A DNA stretch of 64,000 nucleotides from Streptomyces sp. NBC_00234. GTDB taxonomy: Bacteria > Actinomycetota > Actinomycetes > Streptomycetales > Streptomycetaceae. Below, piece after piece: positions 39,366-49,089 of the stretch; position 1 is the stretch's first letter, and each line of letters begins with the position of its first letter. The notes under the pieces are model-generated. The model did no database searches and was not told the DNA's origin. It was given only the letters and a program-made list of their open reading frames with translations. A program made the translations under genes and the position numbers. Location: contig NZ_CP108101.1 in the NCBI RefSeq assembly GCF_036195325.1, forward strand, positions 4,898,001 through 4,962,000. The letters run 5' to 3'.

Positions 39366-41129
39366 ATGGCGGGCGTGACCCAAGTGACCGAGCGCAGCCC
39401 CATGTTGTCGGCCGAGCGGAGCCGGACCGCCGTGCTGGCTTCCTCCTTCCTGCGCGGAGCGATCGCCGCCGGGCTCGGGCTCGGCTCGCTCGCCGTGCTC
39501 GTCATGGTGCTGTGGATCAGCTCCCCGTACCCGGACAGCGGTCCGGGCGGCGCCCTCCATGTCGCGGCCGGACTCTGGCTGCTGGCGCACGGCGCCGAGC
39601 TGGTCAGGACCGACACCCTCAGCGGGATCCCGGCCCCCGTCGCGACGGTCCCGCTGCTGCTCGTCGTCGGCCCGGTGTGGCTGACGCACCGGGCGACCCG
39701 TGACGCCCTGGAGCCCGACGAGGGGCGCCCCGTGCCCTCGGCTGCTGGGGTGTTCTGCGCCGTGACGGCGGGATATCTGCTGGTCGCCGCCGGTGTCGCC
39801 GCCTACGTGCGGGGCGGGCCGATGCCTGCCGACCGCCTCTCGCTCGCCTTCCCGCTGGCCCTGGTGGTGGCCGGTTCGGCGGCTGCCGGGGTGTGGACGG
39901 CCTCGGGGCGGCCCATGGGTCCACTGCCGTCCTGGGCGCCGCTGAGGCTCCAGGAAGGGATCGCGCGGACGCTGTTCCGTACCCGGGCCGAGGCAGCCGT
40001 CCGGTCCGCGGCTGCCGGGGTGGCGGTGCTGCTCGGCGGCGGGGCGCTGCTGGTCGCGGTGGCGCTGGTGTGGCACGTCGGGGCCGCCCGGGATTCGTTC
40101 CTGGCGCTCTCCGGCGACTGGTCGGGGCGGCTCGCCCTGTTGCTGCTGGCCCTGGCCCTCGTACCGAATGCGGCGATGTGGGGTGCGGCGTACGGCCTGG
40201 GGCCCGGCTTCGCCCTCGGTACGGGGGCCACGGTCACTCCGTACGCCGTCGAGGGGCGTCCGGCGCTTCCGGAGTTCCCCCTGCTCGCGGCCGTGCCGTC
40301 GCCGGGCCCGGCGACGGCCGCCGACTGGGCCGCCCTGGCGGTGCCCCTCGTGGCCGGTCTGGCGGTCGGCTGGTTCACCGCGGGGAGGGCGGCTCCCGTC
40401 CAGGCGGGACGGAGCGAGGTCTGGAGCGTGCGCGAGACGGTGCTGGTGACGGTGCTGGCCGCGGTGGGCTGCGGCATCGGTACGGGGTTGCTGGCCGCGG
40501 CGTCCGGCGGGCCGCTCGGGACGGGTGCGCTGACGGAGTTCGGTCCGGTGTGGTGGCTGGTGGGCCCTGCCGCACTCGCCTGGACGGCCCTGCTCGGCGT
40601 GCCGGTGGCGCTCCTGCTGAGGTCGTGGCGGCTGCGGGAGCGCGGCTGGGCGTGGCGGCGGGACCGTACGGAGCCGGGCGCCGGGCAGGACGCGAGCGGT
40701 ACGGCCGAAGAGGAAGCCCCGGAGCCGACGAGCGGGAAGGGCGCGGTCGCGGGGGAGACGGGCCGGAGCGGCGAGCCGGAGAAGGGCGGTGCGGGGCGGT
40801 GGTGGCGCCGCGGGAGTGCGGACGGTGCGGCCGGGCAGGCGCCGGCGCCCCCGCCCGTCACGCACCCGGCGTCCGGCGGCGCGGGACGGGCGGACGAGGA
40901 GGGCGCGGCGTTCGAGCCGTACGACTTCCTGCCGACCGACCCGTGGCACGAGAAGACGGCCAGGGAGGCCCGCTGGGCCTCGCTCAAGAAGGGATCCGGC
41001 GGGCTGATGGCGGAGTTCCCGGCCCCCGGCGCCCCGGCGGCCGACGCTCCGGTCGCGGAGGGCACACGCGACGGCCGGGCCCCGGAGGCGTCGGAGCCTC
41101 CGGAGTCCGGCCGGGGAACTGCTTCCTGA
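39366..41129 (+). CDS. perM: PerM-like multi-pass membrane protein (DUF6350)
   Basis: A 587-residue protein with about ten hydrophobic segments (for example LVMVLWISSPYPDSGPG and PVWWLVGPAALAWTALLGVP) and a disordered, charged C-terminal tail of about 150 residues. The hydrophobic pattern and the position between sucCD and purNH match mycobacterial perM (Rv0955), which is needed for cell division and persistence. GGGAG lies 3 nt before ATG 39366 but 11 nt before in-frame GTG 39375, so the start may be 39375. The equivalence with PerM rests largely on synteny. Confidence 0.75.
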   Translation: MAGVTQVTERSPMLSAERSRTAVLASSFLRGAIAAGLGLGSLAVLVMVLWISSPYPDSGPGGALHVAAGLWLLAHGAELVRTDTLSGIPAPVATVPLLLVVGPVWLTHRATRDALEPDEGRPVPSAAGVFCAVTAGYLLVAAGVAAYVRGGPMPADRLSLAFPLALVVAGSAAAGVWTASGRPMGPLPSWAPLRLQEGIARTLFRTRAEAAVRSAAAGVAVLLGGGALLVAVALVWHVGAARDSFLALSGDWSGRLALLLLALALVPNAAMWGAAYGLGPGFALGTGATVTPYAVEGRPALPEFPLLAAVPSPGPATAADWAALAVPLVAGLAVGWFTAGRAAPVQAGRSEVWSVRETVLVTVLAAVGCGIGTGLLAAASGGPLGTGALTEFGPVWWLVGPAALAWTALLGVPVALLLRSWRLRERGWAWRRDRTEPGAGQDASGTAEEEAPEPTSGKGAVAGETGRSGEPEKGGAGRWWRRGSADGAAGQAPAPPPVTHPASGGAGRADEEGAAFEPYDFLPTDPWHEKTAREARWASLKKGSGGLMAEFPAPGAPAADAPVAEGTRDGRAPEASEPPESGRGTAS

Positions 41130-41156
41130 GAGCCGGGTCCTGTCGGGACCCGGCTC
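41130..41156. terminator. Terminator between perM and the DUF-type membrane gene
   Basis: An 11-bp stem (41130-41140 with 41146-41156) and 5-nt loop directly after the perM stop; it may serve both convergent genes. Confidence 0.8.
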
Positions 41157-41165
41157 CGAGGCGGG

Positions 41166-42074
41166 TTACTTCTTGACGCCGAAGAAGGGTTCCAGCGGCT
41201 CGGGCAGCAGATCGTTGCAGGCCAGCGCGCCGGACTTGGTCAGCGCGTCGTTCACGCAGGTGTAGTAGTCGCGGTAGACCAGCTGCACGGTGAACGTCGT
41301 CGCGACGATCGACAGGGCGAGCAGGGCCATGACGAGACCGCTGACCGCCGCCGTCGTCTGCGGCCTGCCGTAGCCGACGCGGGCCGCGCCGGGGGCGGGC
41401 CCGTCTCCCGGTGCCGCGCCGGCCGGGGCTCCGGTGACCGAGGGGCGCGAGGTCCCCGCGACGTCGTCCGCGGTGGCGTGGGTGGAGGTCGTCGGCGCCT
41501 TCGGCTTGGCGCGCAGCGCGCTGACCGACCAGTACACCGAGAGTGCGCCGAGGAGCAGCGCGATCTCCGGGAAGTCGAAGAGGGCGAAGAAGAAGGCCCA
41601 CATGCCGCCCAGTACGGCGTAGCGGGCGCGCCGCTGGGCGGGGTCGGTCGGGTCCCAGCGCATGCCGCCGCCCGCACCGCCGTCCGGGCCGCCCTGTCCC
41701 TGGCCGCCGGGGCCGTTGCTGCCGGGGCGGCTGCCGAAGCCGCCGCTCTGCCGGCCGGGCTGCTTGTTGCTCCACTGGCTGCCCCAGGCCGGGCGGTCGC
41801 CGGACGAGCCGTTGCCGGAGTCGTCACCTGGCCTGTCGTCGCCGTTGTTCCCGTTGCCGTCCCCGGTCCGCGCGGGGTGGCGCGGCTGCCAGGGCTGGTC
41901 GGGCCGGTTCTCGGGGGGAGCCGCGAAGGGATTGTCCTCCTGCGGCTTCGACCCGTTGGAGCCGGAGGAGTCCGAGGACGAGCCCGGCGAGGAGGACTGG
42001 CGTTCCCGCAGCATCATCGGGGCCCGCTCGGGCAGCGGGAGGCGGAAGGCGGTGCGGCGGCGTCGGTCCGGCAT
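41166..42074 (-). CDS. Gly/Ser-rich membrane protein
   Basis: A protein of up to 302 residues. The N-terminal 140 residues are low complexity (Gly, Asn, Ser, Pro). Three hydrophobic helices follow (YAVLGGMWAFFFALFDFP and EIALLLGALSVYWSVSALRA, then AVSGLVMALLALSIVATTFT). A short tail near the C-terminus has two cysteines (YYTCVND and LACNDLL), probably extracellular. No ribosome site precedes ATG 42074, and MM at about 42014-42017 is an alternative. It is conserved in Streptomyces next to purN, to my recollection. The function is unknown. Confidence 0.72.
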   Translation of the reverse strand: MPDRRRRTAFRLPLPERAPMMLRERQSSSPGSSSDSSGSNGSKPQEDNPFAAPPENRPDQPWQPRHPARTGDGNGNNGDDRPGDDSGNGSSGDRPAWGSQWSNKQPGRQSGGFGSRPGSNGPGGQGQGGPDGGAGGGMRWDPTDPAQRRARYAVLGGMWAFFFALFDFPEIALLLGALSVYWSVSALRAKPKAPTTSTHATADDVAGTSRPSVTGAPAGAAPGDGPAPGAARVGYGRPQTTAAVSGLVMALLALSIVATTFTVQLVYRDYYTCVNDALTKSGALACNDLLPEPLEPFFGVKK

Positions 42075-42314
42075 GTGGTGAACGTCTTCCCCATCTCGTC
42101 GTTTCCCGCCCGGTGGACGGTTCGCTGTCCCCAGACGCTACCCCCCGGCCACGCCCCCGTCCCGTGGGGGCCGCTGGGTGTGCCGGTATCGTTGCTGACG
42201 GTCGGCCGGTTCGTAGAGTTCCCCGTATCAAGGGGCGAGATTCTTTCGTACGACCGTACAAGTAGCACCGCAAGCACTTCGCACCTGCGTTACCACGCGA
42301 GAAAGGGCCCAGCT

Positions 42315-42971
42315 GTGGCCTCCCCGCCCCCCTCCGCCGCTCCGGCCCGCCTGGTCGTGCTGGTCTCCGGATCCGGTACGAACCTCCAAGCCCTGCTCGA
42401 CGCCATCGGCGACGACCCCGGCGGCTACGGGGCCCAGGTCGTCGCGGTCGGCGCGGACCGCTCCGGCACCGTCGGACTGGAGCGCGCCGAGCGTGCCGGA
42501 CTCCCGACCTTCGTGTGCCGGGTCCGCGACCACGCCACCCGTGAGGAATGGGACGCGGCGCTCACCGCGGCCACCGCGGAGCACCGGCCGGACCTCGTCG
42601 TCTCGGCGGGCTTCATGAAGATCGTGGGCAAGCGGTTCCTCGCCGAGTTCGGCGGCCGGGTCGTCAACACCCACCCCGCCCTGCTCCCCAGCTTTCCCGG
42701 TGCCCACGGAGTGCGCGACGCTCTCGCGTACGGCGTGAAGGTCACCGGGTGCACCGTCCACTTCGTCGACGACGGCGTCGACACCGGTCCGATCATCGCG
42801 CAGGGCGTGGTCGAGGTGACCGAAGAGGACACCCCGGAGGGCGAAGCCGCTCTCCATGAACGCATCAAGGAAGTCGAGCGCAAGCTGCTCGTCGAGGCCG
42901 TGGGGCGGCTCGCCCGCGACGGCTATCGCATTGAGGGACGAAAGGTTCATCTCGGTCATGTCGGTGAATAA
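42315..42971 (+). CDS. purN: Phosphoribosylglycinamide formyltransferase
   Basis: A 218-residue purine enzyme that formylates GAR with 10-formyl-THF. Motifs: LVSGSGTNLQALLD at the start, HPALLPSFPGAHGV with the catalytic His and the D144-type loop in VHFVDDGVDTGPII. The start is GTG 42315 with GAAAGG upstream. It overlaps purH by 14 bp, giving a purNH operon. Full length. Confidence 0.97.
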   Translation: MASPPPSAAPARLVVLVSGSGTNLQALLDAIGDDPGGYGAQVVAVGADRSGTVGLERAERAGLPTFVCRVRDHATREEWDAALTAATAEHRPDLVVSAGFMKIVGKRFLAEFGGRVVNTHPALLPSFPGAHGVRDALAYGVKVTGCTVHFVDDGVDTGPIIAQGVVEVTEEDTPEGEAALHERIKEVERKLLVEAVGRLARDGYRIEGRKVHLGHVGE

Positions 42972-44511
42972 GCCCATCCGCCGCGCCCTGGTCAGTGTCT
43001 ACGACAAGACGGGGCTCGAAGACCTCGCGCGCGGTCTGCACGAAGCGGGTGTCGAGCTCGTCTCCACCGGCTCCACCGCCGGGAAGATCGCCGCCGCCGG
43101 TGTGCCGGTCACCAAGGTCGAGGAGCTCACCGGCTTCCCCGAGTGCCTCGACGGCCGGGTCAAGACGCTGCACCCCCGTGTGCACGCCGGCATCCTCGCC
43201 GACCTGCGCCTGGACGCCCACCGCGAGCAGCTCGCCGAGCTCGGGGTCGAGCCCTTCGACCTCGTGGTCGTCAACCTGTACCCGTTCAAGGAGACCGTCG
43301 CCTCCGGCGCCTCCGACGACGAGTGCGTGGAGCAGATCGACATCGGTGGCCCCTCGATGGTCCGCGCCGCGGCCAAGAACCACCCGTCCGTGGCCGTCGT
43401 GACGAGCCCGGAGCGTTACGCCGACGTCCTCGCCGCGGTCAAGGCGGGCGGCTTCGACCTGACCGCGCGCAAGCGCCTCGCCGCCGAGGCGTTCCAGCAC
43501 ACCGCCGCGTACGACGTGGCCGTGGCGTCCTGGTTCGCGGCCGACTACGCCGCCGCCGACGACTCGGGCTTCCCCGACTTCTTCGGTACGACGTACGAGC
43601 GCGGCAACGTCCTGCGGTACGGCGAGAACCCGCACCAGCCCGCCGCCCTCTACACCTCGGGCGCCGGCGGCCTCGCCGAGGCGGAGCAGCTGCACGGCAA
43701 GGAGATGTCGTACAACAACTTCACGGACACCGACGCCGCGCGCCGGGCCGCGTACGACCACGCCGAGCCGTGTGTCGCGATCATCAAGCACGCCAACCCG
43801 TGCGGCATCGCGATCGCCGACGACGTCGCCGCCGCGCACCGCAGCGCCCACGCCTGTGACCCGCTGTCCGCCTTCGGCGGGGTCATCGCCGTCAACCGCC
43901 CGGTGACCGTCGCCCTGGCCGAGCAGGTCGCGGAGATCTTCACCGAGGTCATCGTCGCCCCCGCCTACGAGGACGGCGCGGTCGAGGTGCTCGCCCGCAA
44001 GAAGAACATCCGCGTGCTGCGCTGCCCGGACGCCCCGTCCGCCCGGGTCGAGGTCAAGCCGATCGACGGCGGTGCGCTGCTCCAGGTCACCGACCGCCTC
44101 CAGGCCGAGGGCGACGACCCGGCGAACTGGACCCTCGCCACCGGTGAGGCCCTTTCCGCCGACGAGCTCGCCGAGCTCTCGTTCGCCTGGAAGGCGTGCC
44201 GCGCGGTGAAGTCCAACGCGATCCTGCTCGCCAAGGACGGCGCCTCGGTCGGCGTCGGCATGGGCCAGGTCAACCGTGTGGACTCCGCGAAGCTCGCCGT
44301 CGAGCGGGCGGGCAAGGAGCGCGCACAGGGTGCGTACGCCGCGTCCGACGCGTTCTTCCCGTTCCCCGACGGCCTGGAGATCCTGACCGCGGCCGGCGTC
44401 AAGGCGGTCGTCCAGCCGGGCGGGTCCGTCCGCGACGAGCTGGTCATCGAGGCCGCGAAGAAGGCGGGCGTGACCATGTACTTCACCGGTACGCGCCACT
44501 TCTTCCACTGA
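42958..44511 (+). CDS. purH: Bifunctional AICAR transformylase / IMP cyclohydrolase
   Basis: A 517-residue enzyme for the last two steps of IMP synthesis. The N-terminal cyclohydrolase (ALVSVYDKTGLEDLARGL) and C-terminal transformylase (KEMSYNNFTDTDAA, KHANPCGIA, then ending MYFTGTRHF.H) domains are complete. The ATG lies within the last 14 bp of purN with GAAAGG about 11 nt upstream; GTG 42964 is an alternative. folD, which makes the formyl donor, lies 2.6 kb downstream. Confidence 0.98.
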   Translation: MSVNKPIRRALVSVYDKTGLEDLARGLHEAGVELVSTGSTAGKIAAAGVPVTKVEELTGFPECLDGRVKTLHPRVHAGILADLRLDAHREQLAELGVEPFDLVVVNLYPFKETVASGASDDECVEQIDIGGPSMVRAAAKNHPSVAVVTSPERYADVLAAVKAGGFDLTARKRLAAEAFQHTAAYDVAVASWFAADYAAADDSGFPDFFGTTYERGNVLRYGENPHQPAALYTSGAGGLAEAEQLHGKEMSYNNFTDTDAARRAAYDHAEPCVAIIKHANPCGIAIADDVAAAHRSAHACDPLSAFGGVIAVNRPVTVALAEQVAEIFTEVIVAPAYEDGAVEVLARKKNIRVLRCPDAPSARVEVKPIDGGALLQVTDRLQAEGDDPANWTLATGEALSADELAELSFAWKACRAVKSNAILLAKDGASVGVGMGQVNRVDSAKLAVERAGKERAQGAYAASDAFFPFPDGLEILTAAGVKAVVQPGGSVRDELVIEAAKKAGVTMYFTGTRHFFH

Positions 44512-44550
44512 GCCGAATCCGGCATCATCTGCCGTTCCGTATCCGGCACC

Positions 44551-44588
44551 GCGCAGGCCGTATCCCGACACCGGGGTGCGGCCTGCGC
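44551..44588 (+). terminator. Terminator after purH
   Basis: A 10-bp perfect stem (44551-44560 with 44579-44588) with an 18-nt loop, 40 nt after the purH stop. Confidence 0.6.
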
Positions 44589-44660
44589 CGCGTCCGGGGT
44601 GCTGCCCCGCCTCGTCTCTCTGTTCTAATAAACGGCCAGAGATTCCGTTGCGGGGGCGTT

Positions 44661-46148
44661 GTGCTCGAACTGAACAAGAGGGAACCGGACCGGTCCGAAA
44701 CGGACGTCGGCCCTCCGGCGCCCGCGCCGGCAGCCGACACCGGGACGCCCGGGAACCGCGTCCCGATGCGCCCCTATCTGATCGCGGCGGCCGTCCTGTG
44801 CGCGCTGTACTTCCTGTACTCGTACCTCCAGTACAGGAGCTTCGACTCGCCCTCCTGGGACCTCGGGATATTCGAGCAGGAGGTCCGCGCCTACGCCGGA
44901 CTGCACGCCCCCGTCGTGGACATCAAGGGACCCGGCTATCTGATCCTCGGCGACCACTTCAGCCCGGTCGTGGCGCTCCTCGTGCCGCTCTACTGGATCT
45001 GGCCGTCGGCCCTGGCCCTGCTGTTCGCCCAGGCCGCGCTGTTCGCCGTCTCGGCCGTCGTCGTGGGCCGCACCACCCAGCAGCTCCTCGGCGGCCGTTC
45101 GGGGCTCTGCGCCACCGTCGCGTACGGGCTGTCCTGGGGACTCCAGGAAGCGGTGAAGTCCGACTTCCACGAGATCGCCTTCGCGGTGCCCCTCCTCGCG
45201 CTCGTCTGCCGGGCGCTGCTCACCCGCCGCTGGACCGCCGCGGTCCTCTGGTCGCTGCCCCTGGTGCTGGTCAAGGAGGACCTGGGAGCCACCGTCGCGG
45301 TCGTCGGATTCCTGCTCTTCCTCTACGGCCGCCGCCTCCAGGGCGCGCTGCTGGCCGCCTTCGGAGTGGTGGCCTTCGTCCTCACCGTGCTGGTCCTCAT
45401 ACCGGCGGCCAGCAGTCAGGGGACGTACGACTACTGGAAGAAGATCGACAAGAACGGCGAGCAGGACGTCGCCCTGTTCGACTCGGTCCTCGGGATCCTC
45501 GATTCCGCCGTCAAGCTGGAGATGCTGGTCTTCCTGGTCGGCATCACCGCGTTCATGGCGCTGCGCTCGCCCCTGATCCTTCTCGTGGTGCCCACGCTCG
45601 GCTGGCGGCTGCTGTCCCAGGACTCCAACCACTGGGGCATGGTCTGGCACTACAGCGCCATCCTGATGCCGGTGCTCTTCCTCGCCATGGCCGACGGGGT
45701 ACGCCGCAGCCGCACCTCGTCACGGCCCTGGCTCGTCTCGTACGCGAAGGTCGCCGTGCCCGTCGCCACCGCGGTCGCCGTGGCGCTCACCCAGCACCTG
45801 CCCCTGCGCGACCTGCTGCGGCCGGAGACCTACCGCACCGACGCCCGCACCCACGCGGCCGAGGAGGCGCTGGAGGCCATCCCCGCGGGGGCGCGCGTCG
45901 AGACCGACATCACGCTCATGGCGCACCTGACCGGTGACCGCACGGTCTACTGGATCGGCGGGGCCCCGGGCACCGCGCCGGACATCGTCGCCGTGAACCT
46001 GGACTTCAGCTGGTCGCGGCCGATCCAGGACCCCGTGGCGTACGCGGAGCAGCTCCACCCGGAGGCCCGCTACCGGCTCAAGCACCGGGCCGGGTCGTTC
46101 GTGGTGCTGGAGCGGACCTCGCCCGCCCCGGCCGGCTCGGGCCGCTGA
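44661..46148 (+). CDS. DUF2079 multi-pass membrane protein
   Basis: A 495-residue protein with about ten transmembrane helices starting at ALYFLYSYLQYR. The segment SPSWDLGIFEQEVRAYAG and the conserved GDHFSP are hallmarks of DUF2079, a family distantly related to GT-C glycosyltransferases. Conserved acidic residues in a first extracytoplasmic loop (WDLGIFEQ) agree with that idea, but no substrate is known. GTG 44661 starts a 35-residue soluble N-terminus; ATG 44766 is less likely. An AT-rich box (TCTAATAA near 44624) may be its -10. Confidence 0.85.
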   Translation: MLELNKREPDRSETDVGPPAPAPAADTGTPGNRVPMRPYLIAAAVLCALYFLYSYLQYRSFDSPSWDLGIFEQEVRAYAGLHAPVVDIKGPGYLILGDHFSPVVALLVPLYWIWPSALALLFAQAALFAVSAVVVGRTTQQLLGGRSGLCATVAYGLSWGLQEAVKSDFHEIAFAVPLLALVCRALLTRRWTAAVLWSLPLVLVKEDLGATVAVVGFLLFLYGRRLQGALLAAFGVVAFVLTVLVLIPAASSQGTYDYWKKIDKNGEQDVALFDSVLGILDSAVKLEMLVFLVGITAFMALRSPLILLVVPTLGWRLLSQDSNHWGMVWHYSAILMPVLFLAMADGVRRSRTSSRPWLVSYAKVAVPVATAVAVALTQHLPLRDLLRPETYRTDARTHAAEEALEAIPAGARVETDITLMAHLTGDRTVYWIGGAPGTAPDIVAVNLDFSWSRPIQDPVAYAEQLHPEARYRLKHRAGSFVVLERTSPAPAGSGR

Positions 46149-46178
46149 GCGGGCGGGGCCGGACCCCCTGGAAAGGCC

Positions 46179-46217
46179 GAAGGCCGTAAGCCCGCGGTGA
46201 GCGGGGTTACGGCCTTC
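46179..46217. terminator. Bidirectional terminator between DUF2079 and the tail-to-tail membrane gene
   Basis: A 17-bp inverted repeat with one mismatch (46179-46195 with 46201-46217) and 5-nt loop. Confidence 0.88.
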
Positions 46218-46263
46218 GTGCGCGTACGAGCGGTCGGGCCGGCGGAGAGCCGGCCCCGGCCGG

Positions 46264-46869
46264 TCAGTACTGCGGCTGCTGCTGACGGTTGAACCACGCG
46301 CCACCGTCGGCCTTCGCCACGAAGACGATGACCAGCACGGCGAGGACGGTGTGGACGAGACCGACCACGATGAACGGGTAGATACCGAGCAGAGCGGTGA
46401 TCGCGCCGAACACGAGGGTGGCGATACGGATTCCGTTACCGCCCTTGCCGAACTTGGCGGCGAGGAAGGCACCGAAGACGCCCCAGAGGAGCACGACGAG
46501 GGCGAGGCCCCACAGGGCGCCGCCCGAGTAGTCGGCGAGCTGCTGGAACTGGACGTCGTCCTTGACCGCCGCGTCGTTCTTCGCCGCGTTCACGGCGACC
46601 GCCGAGAGGATGAAGAGGATCGTGCCGATCAGTTGGAAGCCGGCGATCACGTAGAGCATGACGCGGGCGGCCTTCACACCGCCCGGCATCTCGGTGGGTG
46701 CACCGGGGAAGCCGTAACCGGCCTGGACGGGCGGGGCGGCAGGGTAGCCGTAGCCGGGCTGCTGGCCCTGCGGCGGCACGCCCTGGGGGGCCTGCTGGGG
46801 GTAGCCGTAACCCGGCTGCCCGCCCTGCTGCTGCTGGCCGTAGGGGTTGTTCGGGTCGCCGAAGCTCAT
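46264..46869 (-). CDS. Gln/Gly/Pro-rich four-helix membrane protein
   Basis: A 201-residue protein. Residues 1-62 are a GYGYPQQ/PGYGYP-type low-complexity domain. Four hydrophobic helices follow, with KFGKGGNGIR between the second and third, and the tail ends in WFNRQQQPQY. The architecture is typical of actinobacterial DUF4190/DUF4870-like envelope proteins. GGAGGAAT is 7 nt before the ATG. No enzymatic motif. The 234-bp gap to folD holds both divergent promoters. Confidence 0.8.
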   Translation of the reverse strand: MSFGDPNNPYGQQQQGGQPGYGYPQQAPQGVPPQGQQPGYGYPAAPPVQAGYGFPGAPTEMPGGVKAARVMLYVIAGFQLIGTILFILSAVAVNAAKNDAAVKDDVQFQQLADYSGGALWGLALVVLLWGVFGAFLAAKFGKGGNGIRIATLVFGAITALLGIYPFIVVGLVHTVLAVLVIVFVAKADGGAWFNRQQQPQY

Positions 46870-47103
46870 GGCGAGATTCCTCCGTTGGATATTGCGGGGA
46901 CGACGCGGTCCGGGCGGAGGAATTGCGCGCAAATTGAACGGTCTGTCCCCCCGACACTGTCCGCGGTATGCGCGCCTCATCGTCGTCTTGACAGCGGGTT
47001 TTTGTCCAGCCGGTTGCGGAATGTGTTGTGCAAGTGCAATCTCGCGTCCATCCCCGGCACCCAGAATTGGTATGCGGGCGGGGTCATCCGCGAGGATGGG
47101 GCC

Positions 47104-47979
47104 ATGACTGCCCAGATTCTCGATGGCAAGGCCACCGCAGCTGCGATCAAATCCGATCTGACCGTCCGCGTGGCGGCCCTCAAGGCGCAGGGCGTCACCC
47201 CGGGCCTGGGGACCCTGCTGGTCGGGGACGACCCGGGCAGCCGGTGGTACGTGAACGGCAAGCACCGTGACTGCGCCCAGGTCGGTATTGCTTCCATTCA
47301 GCGCGAACTTCCCGACACCGCCACCCAGGAGGACATCGAGGAGGTCGTACGCGAGCTCAACGACAACCCCGAGTGCACGGGTTACATCGTGCAGCTTCCC
47401 CTCCCCAAGGGCATCGACACCAACCGTGTCCTGGAGCTCATGGATCCGGCCAAGGACGCCGACGGCCTGCACCCGATGAACCTGGGCAGGCTCGTGCTGA
47501 ACGAGACCGGTCCGCTGCCCTGCACCCCGCAGGGTGTCGTCCAGCTGCTGCGCGCCCACGGTGTCGAGATCAACGGTGCGCACGTCGTGGTCGTCGGGCG
47601 CGGTGTCACCATCGGCCGCTCGATCCCGCTGCTGTTGACCCGCAAGTCCGAGAACGCCACGGTCACCCAGTGCCACACCGGCACCCGTGACCTCGCCTCC
47701 CACCTCAAGCAGGCCGACATCATCGTCGCCGCCGCAGGGGTGCCCCACCTCATCAAGCCCGAGGACGTGAAGCCGGGCGTGGCCGTGCTCGACGTCGGCG
47801 TCAGCCGCGACGAGAACGGCAAGATCGTCGGCGACGTGCACCCGGGTGTCGCCGAGGTGGCGGCCTGGGTCGCCCCGAACCCCGGTGGCGTCGGCCCGAT
47901 GACCCGCGCCCAGCTACTGGTCAACGTGGTCGAGGCGGCCGAGCGTGCCGCCGCCGACGCCGCTGCCGTCTCCGGCTGA
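47104..47979 (+). CDS. folD: Methylenetetrahydrofolate dehydrogenase / cyclohydrolase
   Basis: A 291-residue bifunctional enzyme that makes 10-formyl-THF, the cofactor for PurN and PurH. The catalytic Lys-containing SRWYVNGKHRDC (Y/K pair) and the PKGIDTNRV and VVVGRGVTIGRS (NADP-binding) motifs are present. GGATGGGG precedes the ATG. It is followed after 21 bp by a DUF3017 gene, the usual actinobacterial pairing. Confidence 0.97.
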   Translation: MTAQILDGKATAAAIKSDLTVRVAALKAQGVTPGLGTLLVGDDPGSRWYVNGKHRDCAQVGIASIQRELPDTATQEDIEEVVRELNDNPECTGYIVQLPLPKGIDTNRVLELMDPAKDADGLHPMNLGRLVLNETGPLPCTPQGVVQLLRAHGVEINGAHVVVVGRGVTIGRSIPLLLTRKSENATVTQCHTGTRDLASHLKQADIIVAAAGVPHLIKPEDVKPGVAVLDVGVSRDENGKIVGDVHPGVAEVAAWVAPNPGGVGPMTRAQLLVNVVEAAERAAADAAAVSG

Positions 47980-48000
47980 CCCGATCCCGGAAGGAACGTC

Positions 48001-48657
48001 ATGGGTGCTGGTACGAGTCCGGCCGGCCAGGACTCCGTCGACCCGGATTCCGTGGACCGGGAGGCGCCGGTGACTCCTGCCCCGGACGCAGGCGGTCCGG
48101 CGGAGGAGCCGGGCCCGGAGGCGGACGGTTCGACGCCGGAAGGTTCGACGGCGGGTGCTTCGGCGCCCGCTGGTTCCACGGCTGCCGGTTCCACGGCGGC
48201 CGTCGAGCCGGGCGCCGTCGAGGACGATGCATCGGGTACGGCCGGTGAGGCCGTCGCTCCGCGCTCCCGGCGTTTCCCCTCGCTGACCCGTGACACCGCG
48301 CGGCCCGAGGGCGGCGGACGGGCGGCGCCGGGCGACGCGCCCGCCCCCGCCCGCCAGTGGCCCCTGCTCACGGTGCTCTGCACGGCCGCGGCGGGGCTGC
48401 TGATCGTCGCCACCGATCCCTTCGACCAGGCGTTCCGGATCGGCACGATGCTGATCGGGATCGCCCTCGTCACGGGAGCCGTGCTGCGCTGGGTCGTCCC
48501 GTCGGTCGGCATGCTCGCCGTGCGGTCCCGGTTCACCGACCTGGTCACGTACGGACTGATGGGCACGCTCATCGTGCTGCTCGCGCTGATGGTGCAGCCG
48601 AAGCCGTGGCTGGACGTCCCGATCCTCGAGGACGTAGTCCACTTCACCATTCGCTAG
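48001..48657 (+). CDS. DUF3017 membrane protein
   Basis: A 218-residue protein. The N-terminal 115 residues are disordered (Ser/Ala/Gly/Pro). Three hydrophobic helices follow (PLLTVLCTAAAGLLIVA, IGTMLIGIALVTGAVL, and TYGLMGTLIVLLALMV). It sits 21 bp after folD with GGAAGGAAC before the ATG, the conserved folD-DUF3017 pair. The function is unknown. Confidence 0.88.
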   Translation: MGAGTSPAGQDSVDPDSVDREAPVTPAPDAGGPAEEPGPEADGSTPEGSTAGASAPAGSTAAGSTAAVEPGAVEDDASGTAGEAVAPRSRRFPSLTRDTARPEGGGRAAPGDAPAPARQWPLLTVLCTAAAGLLIVATDPFDQAFRIGTMLIGIALVTGAVLRWVVPSVGMLAVRSRFTDLVTYGLMGTLIVLLALMVQPKPWLDVPILEDVVHFTIR

Positions 48658-48671
48658 GTCCGTACTGCGGC

Positions 48672-48707
48672 GGTGTCCGTCCCCTCCCCCGAGAAGGGAC
48701 GGACACC
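48672..48707 (+). terminator. Terminator after folD-DUF3017
   Basis: A perfect 12-bp stem (48672-48683 with 48696-48707) and 12-nt loop, 15 nt after the stop. The following 380 bp up to the next gene contain no ORF or RNA I can support. Confidence 0.82.
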
Positions 48708-49089
48708 CCAGGACGGGGCTCCGTAGCAAGCGGCTCCGGAATGTGGTGACTTGAGCGGCCTTGCCCCGTCCTGCATCCAGGGTCATGGACATGCCCTGGG
48801 GGTACAAGGGATGCTTGGTGCCTGTGGCACGGAAGTGACCATTCCGCCACGGTGTGATCGCCGCGCAACGGTGGCAGACTGTCACGGCATCCGGCCAGGG
48901 GCGCTCGCGGAGCGCGCTGACGTACCGAATGCTCCCGTGCGCTCCCTCGCCAGGAACTGACCCCCTGGCATCGCGCATCCTCATGGGTAGTCCAGAACGA
49001 GGACCACCGGATCTGGGCAGGGGGCATCGGGACCGGCGTCACTGAGCGGGGCACCATCAGGCACGTTCGGGGGAACACAAGGGGGAGCA

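Noticed and set aside
48751..48960. A 69-codon frame in the 432-bp gap after DUF3017
   Set aside because: No ribosome site, no family resemblance and no codon bias; the gap appears to be non-coding.
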